From Nephrocerus scutellatus (taxonomy: Eukaryota; Arthropoda; Insecta; Diptera; Pipunculidae): a DNA stretch of 64,000 nt. Location: contig OX352762.1 in the NCBI GenBank assembly GCA_947095585.1, positions 117,024,930-117,088,929 of the forward strand, in the 5' to 3' direction. The position numbers and the translations under genes are program-made. Numbering within the stretch: position 1 is the first letter of the stretch; each line of letters begins with the position of its first letter. The notes under the pieces are model-generated. The model ran no database searches, was not told the DNA's origin, and worked only from the letters and a program-made list of their open reading frames with translations. Positions 45,561 to 57,880 of the stretch are shown in pieces.

Positions 45561-46485
45561 CAAGTCAAGATACAAAAAATTAAATGACTTATTACCTGAT
45601 TGTTATACACAAGTTGTGTTAATCTGTTGGACCATTACACCATTGTTACACCACCAAAAACAACAATACGTTGCCGGATGTCACGAAAAGTATCGCTTTA
45701 CCAGCTAACATAAACAATGCGATGGCGCGACGCACGATACAGAAATTGCATAAGTTGGGGAGTTGCATAGAGAATCGCAACGACACGAAAACCGTTAATT
45801 AAGAATCGTTATAAATTCCTTGATTCATTTACCAGCATATTTTTTGTGCATTTTCGTGTTAACCATTATGGGCCAACATACTATTGATCCTCGACGAATC
45901 TGCGGACAGAATGATTTCAGAGTATATTGTGATGCCGTAACCAGCCCACTGTTCTCATCGTCATCGCAATCGCAAGTGACGACGTGAGGTTTAATTGAAA
46001 TTATTATTCATCTCCCACTGCAATCAATGAGCACTGAGCCCATTGCACTTTCCTGATCGATCGTATGCGCAACATAACGTGACATTTTCCACTCAAGATG
46101 CTAGTCGTGATTTTAACATTTGGTCTTGTGTGCGGTATAATTGCAACGTCGTTTGCACATGAAGTGAGAAATATAAATTAAATTTTGATCTTTTCAAATG
46201 ACACGAGACTCCATTTGACAATATTTTATGATAATTTTAGAAATTTGATGTTGGAAATTACAAAGAAAATTAAGAAAAATGTTCCAAAAATATTTGTAGC
46301 TGCCGGTATAGTTTGAAGGAAATACGAGAGCAGAGTTACAAGTACACTTTGTACCTTGGCAGGAGATGTATTTTCAAATTAAATTATGTACTATTTTTTG
46401 TTAAATTGAGCCTTCCGAAGACCATTGTATTTTTAGCCAGCTGCGTAATTCAGTTTATGTTTGACAGCAGTCCAAAATAAGCCTA
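45561..46485. other. Intergenic DNA, no gene recognised
   Basis: No motif or repeat that I can support. Confidence 0.45.
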
Positions 46486-46489
46486 TGTA

Positions 46490-46716
46490 TTTAAAAAGCG
46501 ATTTTACGACCATTTTTAAGAAGAACGTCCCAAATGAAGTCGTCACACCAGGAATGATTAACAAAATCCATGATATTAGATGGCGTATGTGCAATACATT
46601 TGCTCACAGTTGACATGATTGGCGATATTTAAATGTGATTCAAACGATTTTCTGTGCCGATTCATAAATGTGGGCGAAACATGGATCCACCACAACAAAC
46701 CATAGATTAGATTAGG
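46490..46716 (+). pseudogene. Mariner transposase relic, N-terminal and first catalytic segment
   Basis: Plus strand. NEVVTPGMINKIHDI (46535-46580) fits the second DNA-binding helix-turn-helix of mariner transposases, and FLCRFINVGETWIHHN (46655-46705) the segment with the first catalytic Asp. There DE is changed to GE, so the Asp is lost (normally VDE-TWIHH). The two pieces are separated by a deletion and stops. This is a different family from the relic 1 kb to the left. Confidence 0.7.
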
Positions 46717-46776
46717 TTGCCGTGGAAGCTATCGCTTACTTGTAACTTTGGTGGTCCTTTGTGTTAACACATGGAT

Positions 46777-48500
46777 CTTATCATCATCATCAATACATTT
46801 GGCTCTACAACCTCCAAAAAGCTTTCCACCCGTCCCAATTTTGAGCCGATATCATCCGTGAGTTGGCTTGGCCGGCCTCACTGTCATGTTCCATAAATCC
46901 TACCGCAAAGAACTTTCCGAGCAGGATCCTCTTCGCTGATGCTGACCGGAGCCTACCGAGCTTAATTCTCTTCACGATGTCGACATCGTGATAACGCTGG
47001 TAGGTCTCATAATTGTAGAGTCCTCCGGAATCGTCCTTCCTCACATACAGGGCCAAAAATTCTCCGTAAGACTTTTCTCTCGAACGCGGCTAATGCTGTT
47101 TGCTAAGCACCCAAGTCTTGAATACATATGTAAGTACTGGTATGACCATTGTCTTACACAAGCCGCTTTGATGTTATGGTTAAATTCCTGGATTGGAAGA
47201 GTCTTGACTGACTATAGTAGGCTGTGTTGGCTTTAAGCAACCGTGGGCGTATTTCTGGTTCCATGCTGCTATCGGCTACTACAGTTGATCCGAGATAGTT
47301 AAAGGATTGCACTACTGCAAGTTCCACTAATTTAATTGAGGGACCAATATTAGATCTTCTATTCGTGGTTTTGCTCTTACTTATGTGCAGCTACAGATTT
47401 CGTGCCGCCCGCTCGATATAGATGAAAGCTTCCTATACAGCTTTTGGGTTTTTACCAACGATGTCAATGTCGTGTGCGTAAGCCAGTATCTGAATGGGGT
47501 TATAGAGGATTGTACCTCACGCCGTTTTGTCAGAGTCTCGCCAGGTTGAGGAGGACGCCCGTTATAGATATTGAATGGGCTTGATAGATAACCGGAGAAA
47601 GTCTTAAACGCGGTACTCAACAAAGCTATACCACGATAATTGCTGCATGTTGTGACAACCCCTTTCGTATGACTCACAGGATGCCTCTTCGCCAGTCTTC
47701 TGGCATCGCTTCTTCCTCACATACTTGCACTATTAGTTCATGAATGGCTTGGTGTATTTCACGGCCTCCTGAATTGATAAGCTCTGCTGAAATACCATCT
47801 AATGCCGAGGCCTTATTATTATTTAGCCGATTTATCACTCTGCTAACTTCGTCTATGCTTAGTAATGCCCGGCATAGTGTGGTTTTCGGTCATCGGCTCG
47901 GCTTTTCCCATCACTCTAAGATCCCTTTGAGATCGGCGATCAGATTACCCTCTTTGTCTTTGCAGTATGTGCAACGCAGTGTATATAGCGTTATACCGCG
48001 GACTCTTTGGTAGAACTTCCGCGCCTGGTACAGTCCTTGCTCTCTGTACTTTTCTAGTTCATATATGAGATTCATCTCCCAGGCTGCTTTCTTTTGCCGG
48101 CGACCTCTTCTGAAGTGGTTATATTCATCTTCTCGTACCAGCATTCTATGAGATTGTTTCATTGCTCGGTACGTAACATTCTTACGTTCAGTCGATAGCT
48201 TACATTCGTCATCGAACTGCCTTAGATGGAGTCAACAGTACTAATGACAGTATTCTTAAGGCGTGTCCATTTCTCTTATACGCCCGACATCACAGCCACA
48301 GCACTTACTTTCCCTGCATTTAGGGCCAGTTCTATCGCTTGACCGTAGTTGTTTCTGGTCTCTTCGCTGCGAAGGGCAGGCGTGTTGACTCCAACATGAT
48401 TCGTCGGATGCAGTCTTTCGTGATGTTGCAATCCGAGATCGGAGTCCGAGTCGAAGTTGGCACCTCGATACGATAGTACTATCATTAGGTTCGGGTTGTG
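46777..48500 (-). mobile_element. RTE-like LINE relic, copy B, with 3' tail
   Basis: Minus strand. The 3' end is at the left: an ATCATCATC tail (plus strand) then CATTTGGCTCTACAACC. C-terminal motifs RYHDVDIVKRIKLGRLR (46950-47010). Then the YADD-flanking region around 47400-47530 (DIDIVGKNPKAV-like), an internal deletion near 47595, RT fingers and linker (HRMLVREDEY to ARKFYQRVRGI, 47990-48160), and the endonuclease end. It is the only family copy here that joins the true 3' end to the endonuclease boundary, although internally deleted. Confidence 0.8.
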
Positions 48501-48504
48501 GATC

Positions 48505-48925
48505 TGTTTTTTATTTTTCTTTTCAGAGGATCCATTCCGAGCTCTTTATGAATCGAAGTATGTCTCGCCGTTTCGAGATCTTCGATCACCTAACTCTTCC
48601 ATGCAGTTTCTGCAAAAGTCATTGTATTCGACACCCATCCTTCTCGCGTATTTTCCGAGAAGGCAGTGTCCTGTCAGTATCCCCAAATTTTTAGGGAGAT
48701 TAGCGTAGTTGAGCGCTTCGACTCCACCTTTGGCCAGAACTGCCTTGATATTTTCCAGTTGTCGGTGTTTTCCTACCTTACATTTGTTCCAGCTTCTGCA
48801 TCTTTCCGAAGCATAAGTTTCAGAGTCGCAATAGGCAACCCCACCTCTAGCAGTTGGAGAGTCGTGTCACGTCTAGCTAATTCGTCCATCCTTGAAGTTG
48901 TTTGTTTAAGATATTTGTTTGCACT
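48505..48925 (-). mobile_element. R1/LOA LINE C-terminal relic
   Basis: Minus strand. From right to left: DELARRDTTLQLLEVGLP (end of RNase H and following), then QDTAFSENTREG in place of TGHCLLGKYARR by frameshift, and VEYNDFCRNCME-like zinc motif with a substitution (48600-48640). The same motif set occurs at 33.76 and 52.4 kb. Confidence 0.6.
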
Positions 48926-49984
48926 ACAACCTTAACCAGAACAACGAGAATAATATGGAACGAAATTTTCAACAGCTCAGCTTAGAGATTACCTGTGCCG
49001 CCAAAAACATTCTGTTCGACAATCGACTGTAAATTTAATGCTCACACACACACACACCCATCCATAAATGCAGCTCAGCTTCGCAGGTGCAACTTTTTCT
49101 TCCCTTTAGTTAATTTGTTTTGAATTTATTCCAATTATAAAAAAATAGTAATAAAATGTATCGGCAATTTAAAGGTGAAACGTTGGCACAGATCGCTTCC
49201 TCCACACGCCAACACCGAGACCGTCTTATATAATCGGTACAACGTCTTCTCCGTCAATAAGTTTGTTCTTCAGATTTAATTTTAAATAATTGCTAAATGT
49301 CGACTTTAATAACAAGACAACAGGAGAATCCTCTCCGGTTTGGCGGGCGAGCGATATGGACCGACTGTAAATTAAGTTTATGTTCGGTGCTGACGTCTCG
49401 ACTTGGATTGCCAGTCTTCTTGTTGCCACAGAAAATGCAACCGGTGCAATTTAACTGAATTGAACCGAACAAAGGTGTGATCACCGTCGATCGCCTTACA
49501 AAAATAATTCGATGATTGTCTGGTTCACCCCGATGCGACGCTACTACGAGTAGTACACAGTTATACGGAGTACACGAAAACGTGGAAATAATGCCGGTGT
49601 ACGTAACTCTATAGTCTTAGCTCCTAGGTATATACGCCGCACAGCTTAATTCATTGGAGATCACTTATTGTTTGTCTGTTTGTCGTTGCCCGATGATGTA
49701 CAGCATCATCAAAACTCAACTAAAATAAAAATGAAATAATACAACAAATAATGTTTCGCCTTTCTAATTTACAAAAGTGTGCAGAGTTAAGCTTTAACTT
49801 TTTGCGCTATAAACAAATAAAATTTTAGTTTTAGGTGGAGGTGGAGGTTTGCTGGAGTTTGAGTTGCCATCATCAGTTAATTAATTTTTCGTCTTTTTGG
49901 TTGCTTTTACTGTAACTATAGTTTTGTAACTGAAAAGCTTTCCTCTCTAAAGTAGATATCCTTATTACATCTATTAAGTCCACC
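48926..49984. other. Intergenic DNA with a CA microsatellite
   Basis: A CACACACAC run at 49042-49057. Two overlapping minus frames (63 and 67 codons, 49226-49484) show no known motif. Confidence 0.45.
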
Positions 49985-52690
49985 GGGGACTTACATGAGG
50001 CAGCATATCAACTTAATGATGTGTTATTCTCTTCCTTTCATGACAGCTGTGTCCATAAAACCAGCTTGTGTAAACGGAAGATTCCCTGGTGGAAAGACCA
50101 GCTGGCTTAGCTTAAGAAGAAAGTTAGAAAACTCAGCTAAACGCACAAAGTCCTGGGACATATCTAAGTTTCGCCCTTACAGAGTCCAAGTCTGAATTAA
50201 GACGACCCAAATATACCTCATGAAGGAAATACTGCGAAAACATTGTCGAAATGCCAGTAGCGGCACCAATCCATAAATCATTACTTAAAGATCAGACAAA
50301 CTGTGTAGGTATTAAAAAAGGCCGATGGCACCTACACGTCGGACGGTGAGGATATAATCAGAACTCTCCAGCTTAATTTCCCAGGTTCGTCTACTCGTGC
50401 AGCATACACGTACCCGAACGCACCCGACCAAAGAGTCTGTGTTACTAGTAGGGAAATAGTTTATCCGGTAAAATCTTCAGTCCGGATAAGGATAAATGGG
50501 AAGAAAGCTCTTTTAAACCTTCCAAAGCTCCCGGCGGTGATGACATCTTTCCAGCTCTTCTACAGAAGGCAATCGATCTAATCCTACCGGGTATGATTGC
50601 TTTATCTAGAGCCAGCTACAAATGGGGATACATTACTTCTATATGGAGACAGGTAAATATGATATTTATCCCCAAACTAGGCAATATGCCTAGTGAGTAT
50701 GTCCTAAGAACCATGTAGAGATTCATTGATGTTCGTGTTAGAGGCTGGTTAGAATTGTCTACCCCTCTGAACTCAAGTCAGTTTGCATACAGGAAAGGCA
50801 AAATCACAAAAGATGACCTTCACTATATTGTAACGAAGAAAGAAGGAACTTTTCGTTTCAACGAAGTAGAAAGTGGCACTGTATGCCTTCCTCGATATTG
50901 ACTCTATTGCAAAGGCAATCAGTAGGTATCGAAGACCCGGCCAATCATTGGATAAGGGCCATGCTTGAATGTCGAGATTTCATTTCCTTCTCGGGAGGAG
51001 TGTCTGTGACTGCAGTTAAGGGCGGTCCCCAAGAAGAAGTGCTTTCTCACCTTCTATGGTCACTAGTCATTGACAATCTTCTAGTCGATCTTCATAGATC
51101 AGGCTACATCGCCATATTGGTTATGCGGACATTTTTTTATTAGTGGTAAACACTGCACGAGTATCACTATTGCAAGGTGCATTACTACAAGTTTTAGAAT
51201 GGTGCAGCAGAGAAGGACTATCTATCAATTGTTGCAAACCCGTTCTAGTGCCTTTCACGGAAATAAGACTGTTCAATTTCGGACCTATCTTCATCAACGG
51301 TGATACGTTAGATTATTCCAGTGAGGTTAAATATCTCGGCGTCGTCCTTGATAAACGGCTAAACTGGAATTCTCATATCAAGTCCACCATCCCTGTAGGC
51401 CAGTGGACGCCTCTATTGCAGAACTTGGGGTCTAAATCCTAAAACAATTAATTGGATGTATACAATGATAGTGAGACCTATTATCACATACGAAGCCATC
51501 GTTTGGTGGCCAAAAGTTTTTGAACGGACGATGGCAACTAAGCTTCAAAAGCTACGAAAAATTGCCTGTCTCGGTATAACGGATGCCAGGCGCACCTGCA
51601 CTATGACAGCATTAGAAGACAATCTTTATCAGGAAGACCGCCGCTAGATGCGCTATTAAGATGCAACTAGAATACGGGTACAAACCAGGTGACTATGTGG
51701 GACACCTGAAAATTCTTAACTCAATTCCTGAAAGATACATGTTTTGCACAATCACTGACACTATGGTCAGGGAGTACTGTTTTGACAGGTTATTTGAGGT
51801 AGAAATACTGGACCGAGCAAACTGGTGTTCCTGCACTGGACCGCTAGAGGTTTGCTCTGGTTCACAGATGAATCGAAGATGGAATCTGGAGTTGTAGCTT
51901 GCATCTTTGGAACGAACACCAAACTCTTTATACCTATGTGAAAGTGTCCCATAGTTTTCCAGGCGAAAATTCATGCCACTGAAACCCCTGATAGGCCAAA
52001 CCTTAGTAAAGGTATTAAGGACGCTTAGATATATATTTTTTTAGATAACCTAGCAGCACTTAAAGCGTTGTCGTCCAAGTAAATGGATTCTAAATCAGTT
52101 GAATGCTGCAATCCGTTGCCAGACGCAACAGGGTGAAACTCGAATGGGTCCCTGGTCATCAAGGAATTGCAGGCAACGAATCTGCGGACGAACTAGCTAG
52201 ATCTGGCTCGGAATCTGCGCTAATATTACCTGAAGGCTACTGTGGTATCAACTGGGCTGCCACCACCGAACTGATAAATTGTTGGGAACACAATCTTCGT
52301 CTGGCCCACTGGGAATACGTCGCGGGGCTGAGACAATCCAAACAATTAATCAGACCCTTTTCCTATAAGGAAATCCTTAATCTAAATAGGGATAGCATTA
52401 GGAAGCTGATGAGTTTTTTAACAGGTCATTGTGGCTTGAAACAATTTGTATGGGTTCAGAGACAGAATGTAGGTTCTGCTCGGAAGATGACGAGTCATCC
52501 TCTGCATCATCAATCAGCGCCGTGATTAACTATGAATCTATTAAACCAGAATGTGTAATTAGTTTGACTAGGGAAGCCATACAACAACATTTGCTATGGG
52601 GACAAGTAGAGGCAGAGCATATTTTTTTCCATTTGGTGACATATCTGACAGCTAATATAAAATCCAAAATCACTTCATAATTGAAAATAT
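49985..52690 (+). mobile_element. R1/LOA-type LINE, second ORF (long, decayed)
   Basis: Plus strand, about 2.7 kb, the longest LINE relic here. Order: pre-RT region with IPWWKDQLA and KKKVRKL (50070-50120); pre-RT PSKAPGGDD-type motif (50515-50545, frameshifted); RT core region with GGPQEEVLSHLLWSLVIDNL (51025-51085); IGYADIF in the catalytic YADD position, altered to YADI (51113-51135); LEWCSREGLSINCCKPVLV; EVKYLGVVLDKRLNWNSHI (51325-51385); IARRGIT-like LGITDARRTCTMTALE (51570-51615); RNase H end KLEWVPGHQGIAGNESADEL (52133-52195); and C-terminal zinc motif FLTGHCGLK, then TECRFCSEDD (52412-52490). The endonuclease ORF end is absent. Frameshifts at several points make it inactive. Confidence 0.85.
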
Positions 52691-54346
52691 AAATTTTTAT
52701 CGATCTAAGATCTGGTAATTAAATATTTTATTTATATACAATAAACGCTCGTTTAAACTTAATGTTAATATAAATAAAAAGCCTGAATTTTTAGTATTCT
52801 GCTGGTTTTTTTATGCAAATAATGATTCATAAAAAAAATTCAATTATTAATAAAAAGTTGTATACTCGTTTGAGATGCTCGATAAGAGCAGCGTTTGCAC
52901 GAATCAAGTTATCAAATTGTTAAAGTTGTCCCACAAGTAGGTGTAGGAGTGTAGCTATTGCACGCATTTAAATGGAGAACTTTATGCGCTGTTAAGAGTT
53001 TTGTTTCAACTCTTGTTGTGACACTTTAAATTAATTACCATAATACAAGTCTATATGTGTATATATGTATGATCGCTCATATGTCAGGTGAAAAATTAAA
53101 AAAATTAACCCGTTTCAGTTGATAAGGCACTGGTTCAGAAACCTTGCAGAGTGTCAGAAGAGTTTGCAGTTCAGTGCGGAGTATATGACTTGTGCAATCA
53201 GTTTAAGTCACCAATCTGATACTTTACGTGGTGATTGGAGTTGACGCATAAGTAGTCTTACTCTACAAAAACCGATAACCGATGACGCTATATAAATATG
53301 GACAGTGAACAAGATGTAATTTCTGTGTAATTTTTAAGGAAAAATGTATTCATCATGCACTTAGCGACATCCAAGTGAAACGTTCACACAAATCGCTGTC
53401 TAAGCTGTCAGCATATTGTGAAAAATCGGGCGTGGCTATGTCCGTTGGTTTAACGTAAAACATGTATGTCAGCGAGCCGCTTTTAGCGTATTGGAATGAA
53501 ATGAAAACCAAAGCGTAGGAAATTTATTTGCATCTGTCGATTTGGCGTAGACGAAATTCGAAATTCCCCTACATGTTTGCCGGGGAATTTAGTCTTAAGA
53601 AGCAAGAATACGAATGTTATGAGCTGTTTTTTGAATATCTGTTGAGAATCAAAGTCGGTTACAAGCGCTGCAAGTTAGGCCAAGCGGATTGATTTCGAAG
53701 CGTTTGTCCACTACACGCCAGTTGTCTTGCAACCCATTAATTCGAGTGTTTTTGATATCCGTCAACTCGGAGACATCTTTGACAGATGTATGAGTATTAT
53801 CTTCACTCGTTATATCCATTGGTTCCGGGACAGCAGAGGTAGAGGTGCCAACTTTGCGAAACTCCCGAATCCTTTCTTACCCTTCATCCCAATTACTACA
53901 CCATCAATATGTTATCGTCTGTATATTCATCCGACAATTGTGTAGTATCAGCTAATTTTCTTTTCTATACGATCGTTCTCGTTAGAGAAACAACTCACAA
54001 AAAATACAGTATGGCCATACGAGAAAGCCAATGGGATGGCCGTATTAACTTCTTCTGGAGTGTTAACTGTCCGCTACTGTTTAACAAAATAATTCTTCTT
54101 GATAAGAGAGACTTTATCGCCTCCAGGAATAATTCTATCAAATTGAAATTGATGGTAAGCTGTAAAGAAGTCTCTAGGATCAGAGAGGTATAGTTTTTAA
54201 ATTTTATAAAGCAAATCCCACTGAGAAAAAACGAACAAATTTCAAACGAGCCAGAAATGATTGTAATGCCCACCTTCGACGGCGCGGCGAAATTCCATCA
54301 TATTCGTGGTGGAACAATACACCATTTAAGGAGCGAAACTAAAAAA
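52691..54346. other. Intergenic or intronic DNA, no gene recognised
   Basis: AT-rich. A 92-codon minus frame (53995-54273) and plus frames around 53727-54193 have no motif I can assign; a decayed retroelement is possible. Confidence 0.4.
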
Positions 54347-54627
54347 GGGGGCGCCGTGGCTCAGTGGAAATACGCGTGGCTACTGAGCAGGAGGTTCGTG
54401 GTTCGAATCCCAGTAACACCAAAAGTATTTTTCACGGTGTCCCACCTCTCGAGAATGGGTTACAAACATTCCGAGAGTAATAAATTGTCACGGAAAGCTT
54501 CTCAATTCGCCGTTCGTAGTCGGCCTTAAATTGTAGGTCCCTTCCATTTGTGTCCAAAAATATAAATGCGCAACACAAATGGTCGCGAGAAGCTAGGCCT
54601 TGGGCCGCAATGGTCTGTCGCGCCGAA

Positions 54628-54657
<30 letters not shown>
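54347..54657 (+). mobile_element. tRNA-derived SINE, copy 5 (full length)
   Basis: Plus strand, the best reference for the family. Head GGCGCCGTGGCTCAGTGG with A box and GGTTCGAATCCC B box (54402-54413), together about 70 bp and resembling tRNA-Thr as I remember it. Then a tRNA-unrelated body of about 220 bp (TTTTTCACGGTGTCCCACC, TTGTCACGGAAAGCTTCTC, CCTTAAATTGTAGGTCCC, CAAATGGTCGCGAGAAGC, TCTGTCGCGCC) and an (ATT)n tail of about ten repeats. It would be transcribed by RNA polymerase III from the internal promoter and copied by a LINE in trans. Confidence 0.95.

Positions 54658-54661
<4 letters not shown>
54630..54661 (+). repeat. (ATT)n microsatellite, SINE tail
   Basis: About ten ATT units closing SINE copy 5. 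Confidence 0.9.
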
Positions 54662-54662
<1 letters not shown>

Positions 54663-54664
54663 AA

Positions 54665-54778
54665 GTCGTTACAAAACTTTACACACATGTGTATTTCCGG
54701 TGATAACACTTTCTATTAAAACTTAGTAGTGACTGGTCCCGGTATCGGCGGGTTCCTATACAGATTTTTCAACAATCA
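54665..54778. repeat. Single unit of the 42-kb 120-bp repeat
   Basis: Shares TTTACACACATGTGTATTTCCG, AACACTTTCTATTAAAA and a GG-TCCCGG-ATCGGCGGG block with the units inside the element at 42097-42986. It stands alone directly after the SINE tail. Confidence 0.65.
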
Positions 54779-54859
54779 TGCCATATAGTGGCATCAGATC
54801 AGGCCATACCGTGAGGACTGTGTGCCTGTGTGTAGCGCTGCTTTACGATTTCAACCACA

Positions 54860-54945
54860 AATTGGCTTCTGAGAAGGAGGTTTGTGGTTCGAATCCCAGT
54901 AAAACCAAAAGTATTTTTCACGGTGTCTCACCTCTCGCGAGTGTC
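54860..54945 (+). mobile_element. tRNA-derived SINE, copy 4 (partial)
   Basis: Plus strand. Keeps GGTTCGAATCCC (B box, 54887-54898), CCAAAAGTATTTTTCACGG and CACCTCTCGCGAG. The A box is missing and the body stops early. Confidence 0.85.
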
Positions 54946-56689
54946 TGGCAGTGCATGTGTTTTTATTTTTTTTATATGTTACGGATACAAGTTAGTCTTT
55001 AGTCTTAATCTAAATGTAAAGACTTAGACTATTGTTACAGACAGATCAGTAAGCATTCCCAGATTGCGAATTCACTCTGGAATGTCACTATGATCTGTGC
55101 TGTACAGAAGATAGTTGCACTATAAGCCAAAGCCACTATAACCAAAGCTTAAGAGTGCACTAGAGGTGCAAATATACTTGAAGTACGACTAGCAATCCAT
55201 TAAGATATCTGTTAAACTGCAGACAAATAGGATTTTTATTCGACTATAATTTTAAAGCCAAAACCCTTGGACTTCCGACAAAACTCTTTGATCTCTACTA
55301 CGTACTTAGTTTGAAATAATTTCAAAGAAATCGTAAAAAATTCGTGTCACGGATACTAAGTGCAACCAAAAAGAAACCAAAAAACCAAAAAATAACCATA
55401 CTCGTAATACTAACATAAAGGTGACCGCTCATATGATACAATATACAGTTAGTATTAACGAATTACGAATTTAGCTTTAAATCAAAGCTTTTCATTTGAA
55501 TTGAAATCAGAGAGACAATCGACCAAATATTTCGCAAAGAATTTCATAATAAAGCAAAGTGAAGAAAAAAAAATACTCCAAAGTCCAGTTTGGTGTTCAA
55601 GAATCTAACCTTGATTACCTAACTTTCGAGCAAGGTACTGCTGCTAATTAGTGGATTTTAGGTAATAAAAATATTTGGAGCGATATTTCTATTATTATTA
55701 TTTTTTTTTGTGAGAAGGAATTTAACCTTGAGTGAACTGGTAGCATGCAAATGCATTAAGTTAACAAAACGCTACACCGCATAGCGCGCAATTACTCGTA
55801 ACCCTGACGGACTTTTCAGTACAACACACACACAAAACGCAACAATGGCGCACAGTCCAGTTCTTTGACTAAATTCTGTATGTACTTATAGTAGGTAAGG
55901 TACTCGTTTTAGTGAGTGCATGGAATAAGCAAACAAAGGTTTCAAAATGATTATGTGGTTGTATGTAGATGCTCCAGAAAGCGACGATAATCTTTCGAGT
56001 TGACCATTTGTTTGGTGATCTTGGCAATGCAAATTACATTTGAAAAACGGTATTAAATTCGATTTCTGTCGAAGAGGGTAAGGAAGTTGCGATGACGGCT
56101 GATGGATGAGCTGAAAGGCTATATTAAGATAAACTAATGGGTCCCTGTGCAATTGCACAAACCAAAACCTTATACCTATTGAAAGATTGAAAATAACTCT
56201 TAGTAGGATTGGAACCTGTGCTTATCATCATTCTATCATATCCTATCATATTAGAAAACACCTACCCGAGTGAATGCGCTGAACTCAATTGTTCATGACT
56301 TTTAGATGTTGGCCCTGATAACGTCTAAAGAATTTATATTACTCGCATCGATGGTGGATTTGAGGCAGTCCAGATTGTTGAAACTACATATGCTTCAAGC
56401 GAACGGCTTCCAATTTAAATTCCAAAAATCCCATGGACCCGAGTCAATGGACAAAATTCGCCACACACTGGTCAGAAAGATGCCAAATCTGTGAGATAGA
56501 CGCGGAATCGGTAAATTTAGGGACCTGACATATAGATGGAAACTGTTTTTAAATAAATTATTAGTGTAGAAACTATACAATAATATTAATATTTATATTT
56601 ATTTTGAAATTAGAAGACGTATGTTATTTAGCGTTTTTTATTTGACAGCCATCAATAGTGAACGCTATCAGTGAAATTTTAAATAATTA
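54946..56689. other. Intergenic or intronic DNA, no gene recognised
   Basis: AT-rich. No motif found in the short frames (up to 90 codons). A short CA run lies near 55829. Confidence 0.45.
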
Positions 56690-57880
56690 GTCATCCGTAC
56701 ATGATACAATCAACATCATTACATTTGGCTCTACATCCGGTGTACTGGCCTCCCGTAAAAAATTTCTCCACCGGTACGATTTCGAGCCTTCCTTGTCTTC
56801 CAGTTTTAATACCGGCGCGACAGACCATGCGTTCCAAGGCCTGGCTTCTCGCAACCATTTGTGTTGAGCATGCATATTTTTGCACACAAATGGAGGGACC
56901 TACAATTTAATGCCGGATCCGAACGGCGAATTGAGAAGCTTTCCGTGACAAGTTATTACTCTCGGACGTTTGTCAAACTTTCGCGAGAGGTGGGATACCG
57001 TGAAAAATACTTTGGTGTTCGGACCACGAACCCCCTGCTCAGAAGTCCATGCTCCTATCCACTGAGCCACGGCGCCCAGTTCCAGTTTGGCATCCCTAAA
57101 CCTCTGGTCTATGTCATCCTAACAGCGTATGCTTGGCCGGACTCGCTGGCGTGTTCCATAAAACCAACTGCAAAGGAATTACCGAGCAGAATCCTCTTCC
57201 GCTCATGGGAGCTAGGTGTTCTGCACACCGAAGCCTACCGAGCTTAATTCATAATGTCGACATCGCGGTAACGCTCGTAGATCGTAGACCATTGTAGCGT
57301 TTCCGGAATCGTCCTTGCTCACATATGGGGCAAACAATTCTCCGTTAGTAGACTTTGTTGGCTTTGAGCAACCGTGCGCGTATTTCAGGTTCCATTCTGT
57401 TATCGGCTGCCGCAGTTGACCCGAGATAGTTAAAGGATTGCACTACTTCAAATTAAGATTTAATTGTGGGATCAATTTTGGATCTTCTACTCGCAGACGT
57501 GGCCACCATGTACTTTGTTTTGCTCTCATTTATGTGCAGGCCCAGATTTCGTGCCGCCTGCTCGATTTGTTTGAAAGCTCCATGTACAGCTCTTTGGTTT
57601 CTACCAACGATATCAATGTCGTCTGTGTAAGCCAGTAGCTGAATGGACTTATAGAGGATTGTTCCTCTCGCCGTTACGTCAGAGTCTCGGATCACTTTCT
57701 CCAACGCCAGGTTGAAGAGGACACAGGCCAGTTCATTCTCTTGCCGTAGCCCGTTATAGACGTTGAATGGGCTTGCGGGATTAAACCTTTGCCCATGGTC
57801 AACCTAGATAGTCGTGTCAGTTTATCTGCGATGCCGAATTCTTTATAAAGTTCTACTATGACAACTGGCAATATCTTAAT
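56690..57880 (-). mobile_element. RTE-like LINE relic, copy G, split by a SINE
   Basis: Minus strand, 3' end at the left (ACATTTGGCTCTACATCC near 56720, same as copy B). It continues after the SINE with the post-RT region (57090-57440), then the catalytic RT segment at 57453-57704: SIQLLAYTDDIDIVGRNQRA, with YADD changed to YTDD, then EQAARNLGLHINESKTKYM. Farther right come RQENELACVLFNL-like and CRLTMGKGL pieces. Inactive. Confidence 0.85.
56807..57079 (-). mobile_element. tRNA-derived SINE, copy 6 (nested, with target duplication)
   Basis: Minus strand, nearly full length. The tail side begins TAATACCGGCGCGACAGACC at the left and the head ends CCACTGAGCCACGGCGCCC at the right. The 9-bp word TTCCAGTTT flanks it (56798-56806 and 57080-57088), the target duplication of a LINE-type insertion. 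The B box is damaged (the GGTTCGAATCCC region is shortened at about 57018). Confidence 0.92.

Noticed and set aside
53727..54273. Decayed retroelement or host exon around 54 kb
   Set aside because: No motif in any frame was strong enough to name.
54347..54420. Functional tRNA gene in the SINE head
   Set aside because: A and B boxes are present but the anticodon and acceptor stems do not pair well, and the unit continues into a repeated body with an ATT tail.
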